This document shows, piece after piece, positions 52,501 to 61,557 of a stretch of 64,000 nt of DNA. Under the pieces are notes generated by a model, which was not told the DNA's origin, did no database searches, and worked only from the letters and a program-made list of their open reading frames with translations. How positions within the stretch are numbered: the first letter of the stretch is position 1; every line of letters begins with the position of its first letter. The stretch comes from Pseudomonas baetica (GTDB lineage Bacteria; Pseudomonadota; Gammaproteobacteria; Pseudomonadales; Pseudomonadaceae): contig NZ_PHHE01000001.1 in NCBI RefSeq assembly GCF_002813455.1, positions 496,001-560,000 on the forward strand. Reading direction: 5' to 3'. Position numbers and translations under genes: made by a program.

Positions 52501-53712
52501 ATGCCCCAAGCCTCCCAGATGTCTTCAGCCCCCAATGCCGAGGGGCAAGCGTCGTCCGTAGAGCAGGCGAGCCGTCAGGGTCTCGAGCAGGCGTTCGCGC
52601 TCTTCAGTCAGATGTCCAGTCAGTTGACTGACTCCTACAGCATGCTTGAGGCGCGGGTCACTGAGCTCAAGGGTGAACTGGCGGTGGTCAGTGCCCAACG
52701 CATGCAGGAACTGGCGGAAAAAGAACGCCTGGCCAACCGTTTGCAAAACCTCCTCGATCTGTTGCCCGGTGGCGTTATCGTCATAGATGGTCATGGCATC
52801 GTGCGTGAAGCCAATCCGGCCGCCATTGAGTTACTCGGTCTGCCGCTGGAAGGCGAACTGTGGCGCCATGTCATTGCGCGCTGCTTCGCCCCGCGTGAAG
52901 ACGACGGTCACGAAATCTCCCTGAAAGACGGTCGGCGCCTGTCGATTGCCACACGCTCGCTGGACGCTGAGCCGGGGCAATTGGTGCTGCTCAACGACCT
53001 GACAGAAACCCGTCATCTGCAAGATCAACTGGCACGCCACGAGCGCCTGTCCTCGCTGGGACGCATGGTTGCGTCGCTGGCGCATCAGATCCGTACGCCA
53101 TTGTCCGCTGCGCTGCTCTACGCCAGTCATTTGACTGAGCAGGAACTGCCTGTCGCCACCCAGCAGCGGTTTGCCGGACGGCTCAAGGAGCGCCTGCACG
53201 AGCTGGAGCATCAGGTGCGCGACATGCTGGTGTTTGCTCGCGGCGAATTGCCGCTTACCGACCGCCTCACGCCCAATGCCCTGATGCAGGCACTCCAGGC
53301 TGCCGCGCTGACTCATGTGCAGGATCTGCCTGTTCGCTGGCAGTGCGACAGCCATGCCGGCGAGTTGCTGTGCAATCGCGATACGCTGGTCGGCGCTCTG
53401 CTGAATCTGCTCGAAAACGCGATCCAGGCCAGCGCCGCCGATGTGCGTTTGAAGGTGCATTGCTACACCCGCGACAACACGCTGCGCGTGTGCGTCAGCG
53501 ATACCGGCAGCGGGATCGAGCCGGCGGTGCTGGAGCGCCTTGGTGAGCCATTTTTTACCACTAAAGTCACCGGTACCGGCCTTGGCCTGACCGTGGTCAA
53601 AGCGGTGGCGCGGGCACATCAGGGAGAATTGCAGCTGCGTTCGCGCGTCGGGCGCGGCACGTGCGCGCAGGTGATCCTGCCGCTGTTTTGCGCTGTACAG
53701 GGAGCTGAGTGA
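52501..53712 (+). CDS. fleS: Sensor histidine kinase FleS
   Basis: 403 residues, no membrane segment, so cytoplasmic. Coiled coil (~45-85), PAS (~85-170), HisKA with H195 in LAHQIRTPLSAALLY, HATPase with NLLENAIQAS and GTGLGLTVVKAV. Phosphorylates FleR in the class III step of flagellar gene expression. Overlaps fleR by 4 bp. Confidence 0.96.
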   Translation: MPQASQMSSAPNAEGQASSVEQASRQGLEQAFALFSQMSSQLTDSYSMLEARVTELKGELAVVSAQRMQELAEKERLANRLQNLLDLLPGGVIVIDGHGIVREANPAAIELLGLPLEGELWRHVIARCFAPREDDGHEISLKDGRRLSIATRSLDAEPGQLVLLNDLTETRHLQDQLARHERLSSLGRMVASLAHQIRTPLSAALLYASHLTEQELPVATQQRFAGRLKERLHELEHQVRDMLVFARGELPLTDRLTPNALMQALQAAALTHVQDLPVRWQCDSHAGELLCNRDTLVGALLNLLENAIQASAADVRLKVHCYTRDNTLRVCVSDTGSGIEPAVLERLGEPFFTTKVTGTGLGLTVVKAVARAHQGELQLRSRVGRGTCAQVILPLFCAVQGAE

Positions 53713-55109
53713 AAGACATGGGCATCAAGGTTCTGCTGGTCGAGGATGACCGTTCGTTGCGTGAAGCGCTGGCCGATACGCTGCTGTTGGCGGGCCACGA
53801 TTATCATGCGGTCGGCAGCGCTGAAGAGGCGTTGGCGGCGGTGGCGTGCGAGGCGTTCAGCCTGGTGGTCAGCGACGTCAACATGCCTGGTATGGATGGT
53901 CATCAATTGCTTTCGCTGCTGCGCGCCCGTCAGCCGCAATTGCCGGTGTTGCTGATGACCGCGCATGGCGCCGTGGAGCGCGCCGTCGATGCCATGCGCC
54001 AAGGCGCGGCGGACTATCTGGTCAAGCCGTTCGAGCCAAAGGCTTTGCTTGATCTGGTGGCGCGGCATGCGCTGGGTAGCCTCAGTGCCAGCGACACCGA
54101 AGGTCCGATCGCGGTCGAGCCAGCCAGTGCGCAGCTTCTGGAGTTAGCTGCGCGTGTCGCCCGCAGTGATTCCACGGTGCTGATTTCCGGCGAGTCCGGC
54201 ACCGGCAAGGAAGTGCTGGCGCGCTACATTCACCAGCAATCCCATCGCGCCAATCAGCCGTTCATTGCGATCAATTGCGCAGCGATCCCGGACAACATGC
54301 TTGAAGCGACGTTGTTTGGGCATGAGAAAGGCTCGTTCACCGGCGCCATTGCGGCGCAGGCGGGCAAGTTCGAACAGGCCCACGGCGGCACTATACTGCT
54401 CGACGAAATCTCCGAAATGCCGCTTGGCCTGCAAGCCAAGCTGCTGCGTGTTCTGCAAGAGCGCGAAGTCGAGCGGGTTGGCGGGCGTAAGCCGATCACT
54501 CTGGATATCCGCGTGGTCGCCACCACCAACCGTGATCTGGCCGGCGAAGTAGCGGCGGGTCGGTTCCGTGAAGACCTTTTCTACCGTCTGTCGGTTTTCC
54601 CCCTGGCCTGGCGTCCACTTCGCGAGCGCACTGCCGATATCTTGCCGCTGGCTGAGCGGTTGTTGGCCAAACACGTCAATAAAATGAAGCATGCCGCGGC
54701 GAAACTTTCGCCAGAGGCGCAAGCGTGCCTGACCGGATATCCATGGCCTGGCAACGTGCGTGAGCTGGATAACGCGATTCAGCGTGCGTTGATTCTGCAG
54801 CAGGGTGGTTTGATCCAGCCGCAGGATTTCTGTTTGCAGGGCAGCGTGACGTTCGCCGCTTTGCCGTCGGTAACCCCGGGTCCGGCCGTCATTCGCGAAG
54901 TCGAACTCGACGCGGATTCGGCCGGGGCTCTGGGCGATGACCTGCGCCGCCGGGAGTTTCAGATGATCATCGACACCCTGCGCACTGAGCGTGGCCGCCG
55001 TAAAGAAGCGGCGCAAAAGCTCGGCATCAGCCCGCGCACCCTGCGTTACAAGCTGGCGCAAATGCGCGATGCGGGGATGGACGTCGAAGGTTATCTGTTC
55101 GCCACGTGA
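53709..55109 (+). CDS. fleR: Sigma54-dependent response regulator FleR
   Basis: 466 residues. Receiver domain (VLLVEDD, SDVNMPGMDG, LVKPF) with the phosphoacceptor Asp in SDVNMPG; AAA+ domain with [14 protein letters not shown] and TILLDEISEM; Fis HTH (AAQKLGISPRTLRYKLAQM). Activates class III basal-body and hook genes. The sigma54-contact loop reads GSFTGA instead of GAFTGA, a variant also used by functional activators. GTG 53709 (GTGA overlap, GGGAG before it) or ATG 53718 are possible starts. Confidence 0.96.
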   Translation: MKDMGIKVLLVEDDRSLREALADTLLLAGHDYHAVGSAEEALAAVACEAFSLVVSDVNMPGMDGHQLLSLLRARQPQLPVLLMTAHGAVERAVDAMRQGAADYLVKPFEPKALLDLVARHALGSLSASDTEGPIAVEPASAQLLELAARVARSDSTVLISGESGTGKEVLARYIHQQSHRANQPFIAINCAAIPDNMLEATLFGHEKGSFTGAIAAQAGKFEQAHGGTILLDEISEMPLGLQAKLLRVLQEREVERVGGRKPITLDIRVVATTNRDLAGEVAAGRFREDLFYRLSVFPLAWRPLRERTADILPLAERLLAKHVNKMKHAAAKLSPEAQACLTGYPWPGNVRELDNAIQRALILQQGGLIQPQDFCLQGSVTFAALPSVTPGPAVIREVELDADSAGALGDDLRRREFQMIIDTLRTERGRRKEAAQKLGISPRTLRYKLAQMRDAGMDVEGYLFAT

Positions 55110-55158
55110 GCCACACGCAACGTTTGAAAAAGCTTTTCTGAAAGAGGTGCCCATGAGC

Positions 55159-55174
55159 TGGCACCCTTGTTGCT
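55159..55174 (+). promoter_or_regulatory. Sigma54-type promoter for fliE operon
   Basis: TGGCACCCTTGTTGCT is an almost perfect TGGCACG-N4-TTGCW. 61 bp before fliE. This drives fliEFGHIJ. Confidence 0.9.
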
Positions 55175-55235
55175 AACACCTGTGTACCCGTCGAGTGAGT
55201 GTCAAAAAAATGCGGGCCGCCCAAGAGAGTAGACC

Positions 55236-55565
55236 ATGAGCCAAGGTATTGAATTCAATCGGTTGATGATGGACATGAAGGCCATGAAAATGGATGCCAT
55301 GTCGACGCCGAAATCGACCGCCGCTGTCCCTGAACTGGCAGGCAGCAGCTTTTCCGACATGCTCGGTCAAGCCATCAACAAAGTCAGCAATACCCAGCAG
55401 GCTTCGACCCAGCTGGCCAACGCCTTCGAAATCGGCAAGAGCGGCGTCGACCTGACGGACGTGATGATCGCTTCGCAAAAAGCCAGCGTGTCGTTCCAGG
55501 CTCTGACCCAGGTGCGCAATAAACTGGTTCAGGCCTATCAAGACATCATGCAGATGCCGGTTTAA
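55236..55565 (+). CDS. fliE: Flagellar hook-basal body protein FliE
   Basis: 109 residues. [21 protein letters not shown] and [39 protein letters not shown] are the FliE signature. Links the MS ring to the rod. The N-terminus has a Met/Lys-rich segment ([12 protein letters not shown]). Fits the usual size. Confidence 0.97.
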   Translation: MSQGIEFNRLMMDMKAMKMDAMSTPKSTAAVPELAGSSFSDMLGQAINKVSNTQQASTQLANAFEIGKSGVDLTDVMIASQKASVSFQALTQVRNKLVQAYQDIMQMPV

Positions 55566-55580
55566 GGAAGAGATTGAGTC

Positions 55581-57368
55581 ATGGCAGAAGCAGTCGCCGA
55601 TAACGTTCCGGCCAAGGCCACCCCGATAGACGGCAAACCGCCGCTGTTCGGCTTGTCCTTCCTGGAAAACCTCTCCGAGATGACCGTGCTGCGTCAGGTG
55701 GGCCTGTTGGTCGGTCTGGCTGCGAGCGTGGCGATTGGCTTTGCCGTGGTGCTGTGGTCGCAGCAGCCGGATTATCGTCCGTTGTACGGCAGTCTTGCCG
55801 GCATGGACGCCAAGCAGGTCATGGACACCCTGGCCTCCGCCGACATCCCTTACACCGTTGAACCCAACTCCGGTGCCTTGCTGGTCAAGGCCGATGACTT
55901 GTCCCGTGCGCGGATGAAGCTCGCTGCTGCTGGTGTCACTCCCAGCGATGGCAACATCGGTTTCGAAATCCTCGACAAGGAACAGGGTCTGGGCACCAGC
56001 CAATTCATGGAAGCGACGCGTTACCGTCGCGGCCTTGAAGGTGAACTGGCGCGAACCATCTCCAGCCTGAACAACGTCAAGGGTGCCCGCGTGCACCTGG
56101 CGATTCCGAAGAGTTCGGTGTTCGTGCGTGATGAACGCAAGCCGAGCGCTTCGATTCTGGTCGAGTTGTACTCCGGTCGTTCGCTGGAGCCAGGCCAGGT
56201 CGTTGCCATCATCAACCTGGTGGCCACTTCCGTTCCCGAGCTGAGCAAATCGCAGATTACCGTCGTCGACCAGAAGGGCAATCTGCTCTCTGATCAGGCG
56301 GAAAACTCTGAAATGACCATGGCCGGCAAGCAGTTCGATTACAGCCGTCGCATGGAAAGCATGCTCACCCAGCGCGTGCACAACATTCTGCAACCGGTAC
56401 TGGGCAACGATCGCTACAAGGCTGAAGTGTCGGCCGATATCGATTTCAACGCCGTCGAATCCACTGCCGAGCAGTTCAACCCGGATCAACCGGCGCTGCG
56501 CAGCGAGCAGTCAGTTAACGAACAGCGTACCGCCAGCAATGGCCCGCAAGGTGTGCCGGGTGCCCTCAGCAACCAGCCACCGTCGCCGGCCTCGGCACCG
56601 CAAACCACGGGTGGCGCTGCAGCGCCTGCCAGTATGGTGCAGCCAGGTCAGCCATTGGTTGACGCCAACGGCCAGCAGATCATGGACCCGGCGACCGGTC
56701 AGCCGATGCTCGCGCCGTACCCGGCCGACAAGCGTCAACAATCCACCAAGAACTTCGAACTCGATCGCTCCATCAGCCACACCAAGCAGCAGCAGGGTCG
56801 CCTGAATCGTCTGTCGGTGTCGGTGGTGGTTGACGATCAGGTCAAGGTCAATGCGGCCAACGGTGAAACCACCCGCGCGCCGTGGAGCGCCGACGAATTG
56901 GCGCGCTTCACTCGCCTGGTGCAGGACGCCGTCGGTTTTGACGCCAGCCGTGGCGACAGCGTCAGCGTGATCAACATGCCGTTCTCCGCCGAGCGCGGTG
57001 AAGTGATTGCCGATATTCCGTTCTACTCCCAGCCATGGTTCTGGGACATCGTCAAACAAGTGCTGGGCGTGTTGTTCATCCTGGTGCTGGTGTTTGGTGT
57101 GCTGCGTCCGGTGCTCAACAACATCACCGGCGGTGGCAAAGGCAAGGAGCTGGCCGGTCTGGGCAGCGACGTGGAACTCGGTGGCATGGGCGGCCTGGAC
57201 GGCGAACTTTCCAACGACCGCGTGAGCCTCGGTGGTCCGCAGAGCATTCTGTTGCCGAGCCCGAGCGAGGGTTATGACGCGCAACTGAATGCAATCAAGA
57301 GTCTGGTGGCAGAAGACCCGGGTCGCGTGGCCCAGGTCGTGAAAGAGTGGATTAACGCAGATGAGTGA
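55581..57368 (+). CDS. fliF: Flagellar M-ring protein FliF
   Basis: 595 residues. Membrane segments at ~36-57 (VGLLVGLAASVAIGFAVVLW) and ~480-500 (VLGVLFILVLVFGVLRPVL), with a periplasmic ring-building domain between and a C-terminal tail that binds FliG (SLVAEDPGRVAQVVKEW). A Gln/Ala/Pro-rich stretch near 320-375 is variable in the family. Overlaps fliG by 8 bp. Confidence 0.97.
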   Translation: MAEAVADNVPAKATPIDGKPPLFGLSFLENLSEMTVLRQVGLLVGLAASVAIGFAVVLWSQQPDYRPLYGSLAGMDAKQVMDTLASADIPYTVEPNSGALLVKADDLSRARMKLAAAGVTPSDGNIGFEILDKEQGLGTSQFMEATRYRRGLEGELARTISSLNNVKGARVHLAIPKSSVFVRDERKPSASILVELYSGRSLEPGQVVAIINLVATSVPELSKSQITVVDQKGNLLSDQAENSEMTMAGKQFDYSRRMESMLTQRVHNILQPVLGNDRYKAEVSADIDFNAVESTAEQFNPDQPALRSEQSVNEQRTASNGPQGVPGALSNQPPSPASAPQTTGGAAAPASMVQPGQPLVDANGQQIMDPATGQPMLAPYPADKRQQSTKNFELDRSISHTKQQQGRLNRLSVSVVVDDQVKVNAANGETTRAPWSADELARFTRLVQDAVGFDASRGDSVSVINMPFSAERGEVIADIPFYSQPWFWDIVKQVLGVLFILVLVFGVLRPVLNNITGGGKGKELAGLGSDVELGGMGGLDGELSNDRVSLGGPQSILLPSPSEGYDAQLNAIKSLVAEDPGRVAQVVKEWINADE

Positions 57369-58380
57369 TAACCGAGCCGCCGTCGCCAAACTGACCCGGG
57401 TTGATAAAGCAGCGATTCTGCTGCTGTCCCTGGGCTCGACCGATGCCGCGCAAGTGCTGCGCCACATGGGCCCGAAAGAGGTTCAGCGTGTGGGTGTGGC
57501 CATGGCGCAGATGGGCAACGTCCATCGCGAGCAAGTCGAACAGGTCATGAGCGAGTTCGTCGACATCGTCGGCGACCAGACCAGCCTGGGCGTCGGTTCT
57601 GACGACTACGTGCGCAAAATGCTCACCCAGGCCCTGGGTGAAGACAAGGCCAACGGCCTGATCGATCGCATCCTGCTCGGTGGCAACACCAGCGGCCTCG
57701 ACAGCCTGAAATGGATGGAACCGCGCGCGGTTGCCGACGTAATCCGTTACGAACACCCGCAAATCCAGGCGATCGTGGTGGCATACCTCGACCCGGATCA
57801 GGCCGGTGAAGTGCTTGGCAACTTCGACCACAAGGTGCGTCTGGACATCATCCTGCGCGTCTCGTCGTTGAATACCGTGCAACCGGCAGCATTGAAAGAG
57901 CTCAACCAGATTCTCGAGAAGCAGTTCTCCGGCAACTCGAATGCCTCGCGCACCACCCTGGGTGGCATCAAGCGTGCGGCGGACATCATGAACTTCCTCG
58001 ACAGCTCGATCGAAGGCCAGCTCATGGACTCGATCCGCGAAGTCGACGAAGACCTGTCCGGTCAGATCGAAGACCTCATGTTCGTGTTCAACAACCTCGC
58101 CGACGTCGACGACCGCGGCATTCAGGCGCTGTTGCGCGAAGTGTCTTCCGACGTGCTGGTGCTGGCCCTCAAGGGTTCGGACGAAGGCGTCAAAGAGAAG
58201 ATCTTCAAGAACATGTCCAAACGTGCCGCCGAACTGTTGCGCGACGACCTCGAGGCCAAAGGCCCGGTGCGCGTCAGCGACGTGGAAACGGCGCAGAAGG
58301 AAATCCTCACCATTGCTCGTCGTATGGCCGAAGCTGGCGAGATCGTCCTGGGTGGCAAGGGTGGCGAGGAAATGATCTAA
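57361..58380 (+). CDS. fliG: Flagellar motor switch protein FliG
   Basis: 339 residues. VDKAAILLLSLGSTDAAQVL, MGPKEVQ and the C-terminal torque helix with charged residues (GSDEGVKEKIFKNMSKRAAELLRDDLEAKGPV) identify it. Forms the rotor ring that engages MotA. Translationally coupled to fliF. Confidence 0.98.
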   Translation: MSDNRAAVAKLTRVDKAAILLLSLGSTDAAQVLRHMGPKEVQRVGVAMAQMGNVHREQVEQVMSEFVDIVGDQTSLGVGSDDYVRKMLTQALGEDKANGLIDRILLGGNTSGLDSLKWMEPRAVADVIRYEHPQIQAIVVAYLDPDQAGEVLGNFDHKVRLDIILRVSSLNTVQPAALKELNQILEKQFSGNSNASRTTLGGIKRAADIMNFLDSSIEGQLMDSIREVDEDLSGQIEDLMFVFNNLADVDDRGIQALLREVSSDVLVLALKGSDEGVKEKIFKNMSKRAAELLRDDLEAKGPVRVSDVETAQKEILTIARRMAEAGEIVLGGKGGEEMI

Positions 58381-58384
58381 GCCC

Positions 58385-59191
58385 ATGGATAAGCACGATG
58401 ACGATGTGACGGATCTGATCCGTGCCCGCGATGTTCGCGGCTTTGAGTCCTGGGCGCTGCCCAGCTTCGATCCGCCAAAACCGGAACCCGAGCCAGAGCC
58501 CGAGCCTGAACCGCCGGAAATGGAAGAAGTGCCGCTGGAAGAAGTCCAGCCACTGACGCTTGAGGAGCTCGAAAGCATCCGCCAGGAGGCTTACAACGAG
58601 GGCTTCGCCGTTGGCGAAAAAGAAGGTTTTCACAGCGCCACGCTGAAGGTGCGTCAAGAGGCCGAAGTGGCCCTGGCGGCAAAACTCGCCAGCCTTGAGC
58701 AACTGATGAGTCATTTGTTCGAGCCGATCGCCGAGCAAGATACCCAGATCGAAAAGTCGCTGGTCGATCTCGTGCAACACATCACCAAACAGGTGATCAA
58801 GCGCGAATTGGCGATCGACTCCAGCCAGATCGAACACGTCATGCGCGACGCCCTCAAGCTGCTGCCGCTGGGTGTCGACAACGTGCGTCTGTACGTCAAT
58901 CCGCAGGACTTCGAGCAGGCCAAAGCCCTGCGCGAACGTCATGAGGAAAGCTGGCGCATCGTCGAAGACGAGTCCTTGTTACCGGGCGGTTGCCGGGTCG
59001 AAACCGCGCACAGTCGCATTGATGCCAGCATCGAAAGCCGCGTCATCCAGGTCATGGACAAGCTGTTCGACCAGTTGCACGAACAAGTCCTTCATCCGGC
59101 CGAGCCGGACGTGAGCCTGGACATTCCTGAAGACATCAAACCGGCGGCAGTCCCGGAAGAGCCGCTCGCGGACGAACCCGATGCGCCTTGA
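58385..59191 (+). CDS. fliH: Flagellar assembly protein FliH
   Basis: 268 residues. The N-terminal region has a Pro-Glu repeat ([12 protein letters not shown], ~37-50), then a coiled coil and the conserved C-terminal domain ([34 protein letters not shown]). It binds and restrains the FliI ATPase at the export gate. Overlaps fliI by 11 bp. Confidence 0.95.
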   Translation: MDKHDDDVTDLIRARDVRGFESWALPSFDPPKPEPEPEPEPEPPEMEEVPLEEVQPLTLEELESIRQEAYNEGFAVGEKEGFHSATLKVRQEAEVALAAKLASLEQLMSHLFEPIAEQDTQIEKSLVDLVQHITKQVIKRELAIDSSQIEHVMRDALKLLPLGVDNVRLYVNPQDFEQAKALRERHEESWRIVEDESLLPGGCRVETAHSRIDASIESRVIQVMDKLFDQLHEQVLHPAEPDVSLDIPEDIKPAAVPEEPLADEPDAP

Positions 59192-60539
59192 ACGCACCAG
59201 TTTCGCCAAGCGCCTGAGCACCTATGCCGAGGCCACCGAAATTGCCGGCGCGCCGATTCTCGAAGGTCGCCTGCTGCGCATGGTCGGCCTCACGCTGGAA
59301 GCCGAAGGCCTGCGTGCAGCCATGGGCACGCGCTGCCTGGTGATCAACGACGACAGCTATCACCCCTCGCAGGTGGAAGCGGAAGTCATGGGCTTCTCCG
59401 GCAGCAAAGTATTTCTGATGCCGGTCGGCAGCGTCGCCGGCATTGCTCCGGGTGCCCGCGTGGTGCCGCTGGCCGAAACCGGTCGTTTGCCGATGGGCAT
59501 GAGCATGCTCGGTCGCGTACTCGATGGTGCCGGTCGTGCGCTGGACGGCAAGGGCGGCATGAAAGCCGAAGACTGGGTGCCGATGGACGGCCCGACCATC
59601 AACCCGCTCAACCGTGACCCGATCAGCGTGCCGCTGGACGTCGGCATCCGTTGCATCAACGGTTTGTTGACGGTCGGTCGTGGTCAGCGCCTCGGTCTGT
59701 TCGCCGGTACTGGCGTGGGTAAATCCGTGCTGCTGGGCATGATGACCCGCTTCACCGAGGCCGACATCATCGTCGTGGGTCTGATCGGTGAGCGGGGTCG
59801 AGAAGTTAAGGAGTTCATCGAGCACATTCTCGGTGAAGAAGGCCTCAAGCGTTCGGTGGTGGTCGCCTCGCCGGCGGACGATGCGCCGCTGATGCGTTTG
59901 CGCGCGGCGATGTACTGCACGCGGATCGCCGAGTATTTCCGCGACAAGGGCAAGAACGTCCTGTTGCTGATGGATTCGCTGACCCGTTTCGCCCAGGCCC
60001 AGCGGGAAATCGCCCTGGCCATCGGCGAGCCGCCAGCGACCAAGGGTTATCCGCCATCGGTATTCGCCAAACTGCCGAAACTGGTGGAGCGCGCCGGTAA
60101 CGCGGAGAAGGGCGGCGGTTCGATCACGGCGTTCTACACCGTGTTGTCCGAAGGCGATGACCAGCAGGACCCGATTGCCGACTCGGCGCGGGGCGTACTC
60201 GACGGGCACATCGTGCTGTCCCGGCGACTGGCCGAGGAAGGACACTACCCGGCCATCGATATCGAAGCGTCGATCAGCCGGGTGATGCCGGCGGTGGTCT
60301 CGGCGGAACATATGCAGCGTGCGCAGTATTTCAAGCAGTTGTGGTCGCGCTATCAGCAGAGTCGCGATCTGATCAGTGTCGGCGCCTATGTTGCTGGTGG
60401 CGACCGCGAGACCGATCTGGCGATTTCCCTGCAACCGCAGTTGGTCAGGTACCAGCGCCAGGGGCTGAACGACAAAATCAACATGGGCGAAAGCCAGGCT
60501 TATCTGGAAACGCTGTTCGCCCCTGCGGCGGGCGGGTAA
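59181..60539 (+). CDS. fliI: Flagellum-specific export ATPase FliI
   Basis: 452 residues, F1/V1-beta-like. P-loop [15 protein letters not shown] at ~172; Walker [14 protein letters not shown]; conserved [15 protein letters not shown] and [18 protein letters not shown]. Hydrolyses ATP to drive loading of export substrates. ATG 59181 lies inside fliH. Confidence 0.98.
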   Translation: MRLERTSFAKRLSTYAEATEIAGAPILEGRLLRMVGLTLEAEGLRAAMGTRCLVINDDSYHPSQVEAEVMGFSGSKVFLMPVGSVAGIAPGARVVPLAETGRLPMGMSMLGRVLDGAGRALDGKGGMKAEDWVPMDGPTINPLNRDPISVPLDVGIRCINGLLTVGRGQRLGLFAGTGVGKSVLLGMMTRFTEADIIVVGLIGERGREVKEFIEHILGEEGLKRSVVVASPADDAPLMRLRAAMYCTRIAEYFRDKGKNVLLLMDSLTRFAQAQREIALAIGEPPATKGYPPSVFAKLPKLVERAGNAEKGGGSITAFYTVLSEGDDQQDPIADSARGVLDGHIVLSRRLAEEGHYPAIDIEASISRVMPAVVSAEHMQRAQYFKQLWSRYQQSRDLISVGAYVAGGDRETDLAISLQPQLVRYQRQGLNDKINMGESQAYLETLFAPAAGG

Positions 60540-60545
60540 CCGCTC

Positions 60546-60995
60546 ATGGCCGTCAGCCGAGCCGCGCGCCTGGCACCGGTGGTGGACATGGCCGAACAGG
60601 CCGAGAAAACCGCCGTGCAACGCCTGGGCTATTTTCAGGGTCAGGTCAAAGTCGCCGAAAGCAAACTCGCCGACCTCAATGCCTTCCGTCTGGATTACTC
60701 GCAGCAATGGATCGTGCGCGGCAGCACCGGCGTGAGCGGGCAGTGGCTGCTTGGTTTTCAGGGCTTTCTGGCGCAACTCGACACCGCTGTCGATCAGCAG
60801 CGGCAAAGCCTGGTCTGGCACCAAAACAAGCTCGATAAGGCGCGTGAGGAATGGCAGCAGGCGTTCGCCAAAGTCGAAGGTTTGCGCAAGTTGGTGCAGC
60901 GTTATCGCGAAGAGGCGCAACGTCTCGAAGACAAGCGCGAGCAGAAACTGCTGGACGAGTTGTCCCAGCGGTTGCCACGACATGAACCCTTCTAG
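60546..60995 (+). CDS. fliJ: Flagellar export protein FliJ
   Basis: 149 residues, predicted antiparallel coiled coil rich in Gln, Glu, Lys and Arg, with no globular domain. Six bases after fliI. FliJ resembles the gamma subunit of F1 and escorts substrates/chaperones to FlhA. Last gene of the fliE operon before a REPIN. Confidence 0.93.
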   Translation: MAVSRAARLAPVVDMAEQAEKTAVQRLGYFQGQVKVAESKLADLNAFRLDYSQQWIVRGSTGVSGQWLLGFQGFLAQLDTAVDQQRQSLVWHQNKLDKAREEWQQAFAKVEGLRKLVQRYREEAQRLEDKREQKLLDELSQRLPRHEPF

Positions 60996-61053
60996 GCCGC
61001 GCGGCTAAACCCTGTGGGGGTTGTTCACTGGATGCGGGGCTGCCTCGAAATCA

Positions 61054-61142
61054 GTGGGAGGGGGCTTGCTCCCGAACGCGGTCGGTCAGCTGATGGAAGT
61101 GTTAACTGACACAACGCCTTCGGGAGCAAGCCCCCTCCCACA
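61054..61142. repeat. REPIN of the GTGGGAGGGGGCTTGCTCCC subtype
   Basis: GTGGGAGGGGGCTTGCTCCC (61054-61073) is mirrored by GGGAGCAAGCCCCCTCCCAC ending at 61141. It differs in the stem from the three GTGGGAGCGAGC-type elements near 7-12 kb, so it belongs to another REP group. Confidence 0.92.
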
Positions 61143-61246
61143 ATGTCACACGCCTCTCCCGCATTTGATCCGACTCTGAACCTTGCCCCAACCCAGTCCA
61201 GGTGCTAAACCTTGTACACGTTCGTCAATGACAAGGAAGCCAGTCA

Positions 61247-61552
61247 ATGTCAGTCGTTACAGAAGTATCCCCGGATGGTCAAAAGCTGACGATTTCGGTC
61301 AGGGGGCGGTTCGATTTTGGCCGCCATCAGGAATTTCGTGAGTCTTATGAGCATCTTGCCAAGAAACCCGAATCCATTGTGGTCGATCTGAAAGAAGCCA
61401 CCTACCTCGACAGTTCGGCATTGGGCATGCTGCTCCTGCTGCGCGATCACGCCGGCGGCGACGACTCGGATGTGCGGGTGGTCAACAGCAACTCCGACGT
61501 GCGCAAGATCCTCGCCATCTCCAACTTCGACAAGCTCTTCGACATCAGTTGA
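61247..61552 (+). CDS. STAS-domain anti-sigma-factor antagonist (HsbA-like)
   Basis: 101 residues, SpoIIAA-like. The phosphorylatable serine is in ATYLDSSALGMLLLLRDHA (S56 or S57). Such proteins bind an anti-sigma factor or other partner when unphosphorylated. The adjacent gene carries both PP2C phosphatase and ATPase/kinase-type domains, so together they form a partner switch. In P. aeruginosa, HsbA links such a switch to FlgM or a diguanylate cyclase; a similar role is inferred. Confidence 0.88.
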   Translation: MSVVTEVSPDGQKLTISVRGRFDFGRHQEFRESYEHLAKKPESIVVDLKEATYLDSSALGMLLLLRDHAGGDDSDVRVVNSNSDVRKILAISNFDKLFDIS

Positions 61553-61557
61553 CGGCC

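Noticed and set aside
59136..60983. 615-codon minus-strand frame across fliI and fliJ
   Set aside because: Antisense of fliI, which is unmistakable; composition is that of a shadow frame.
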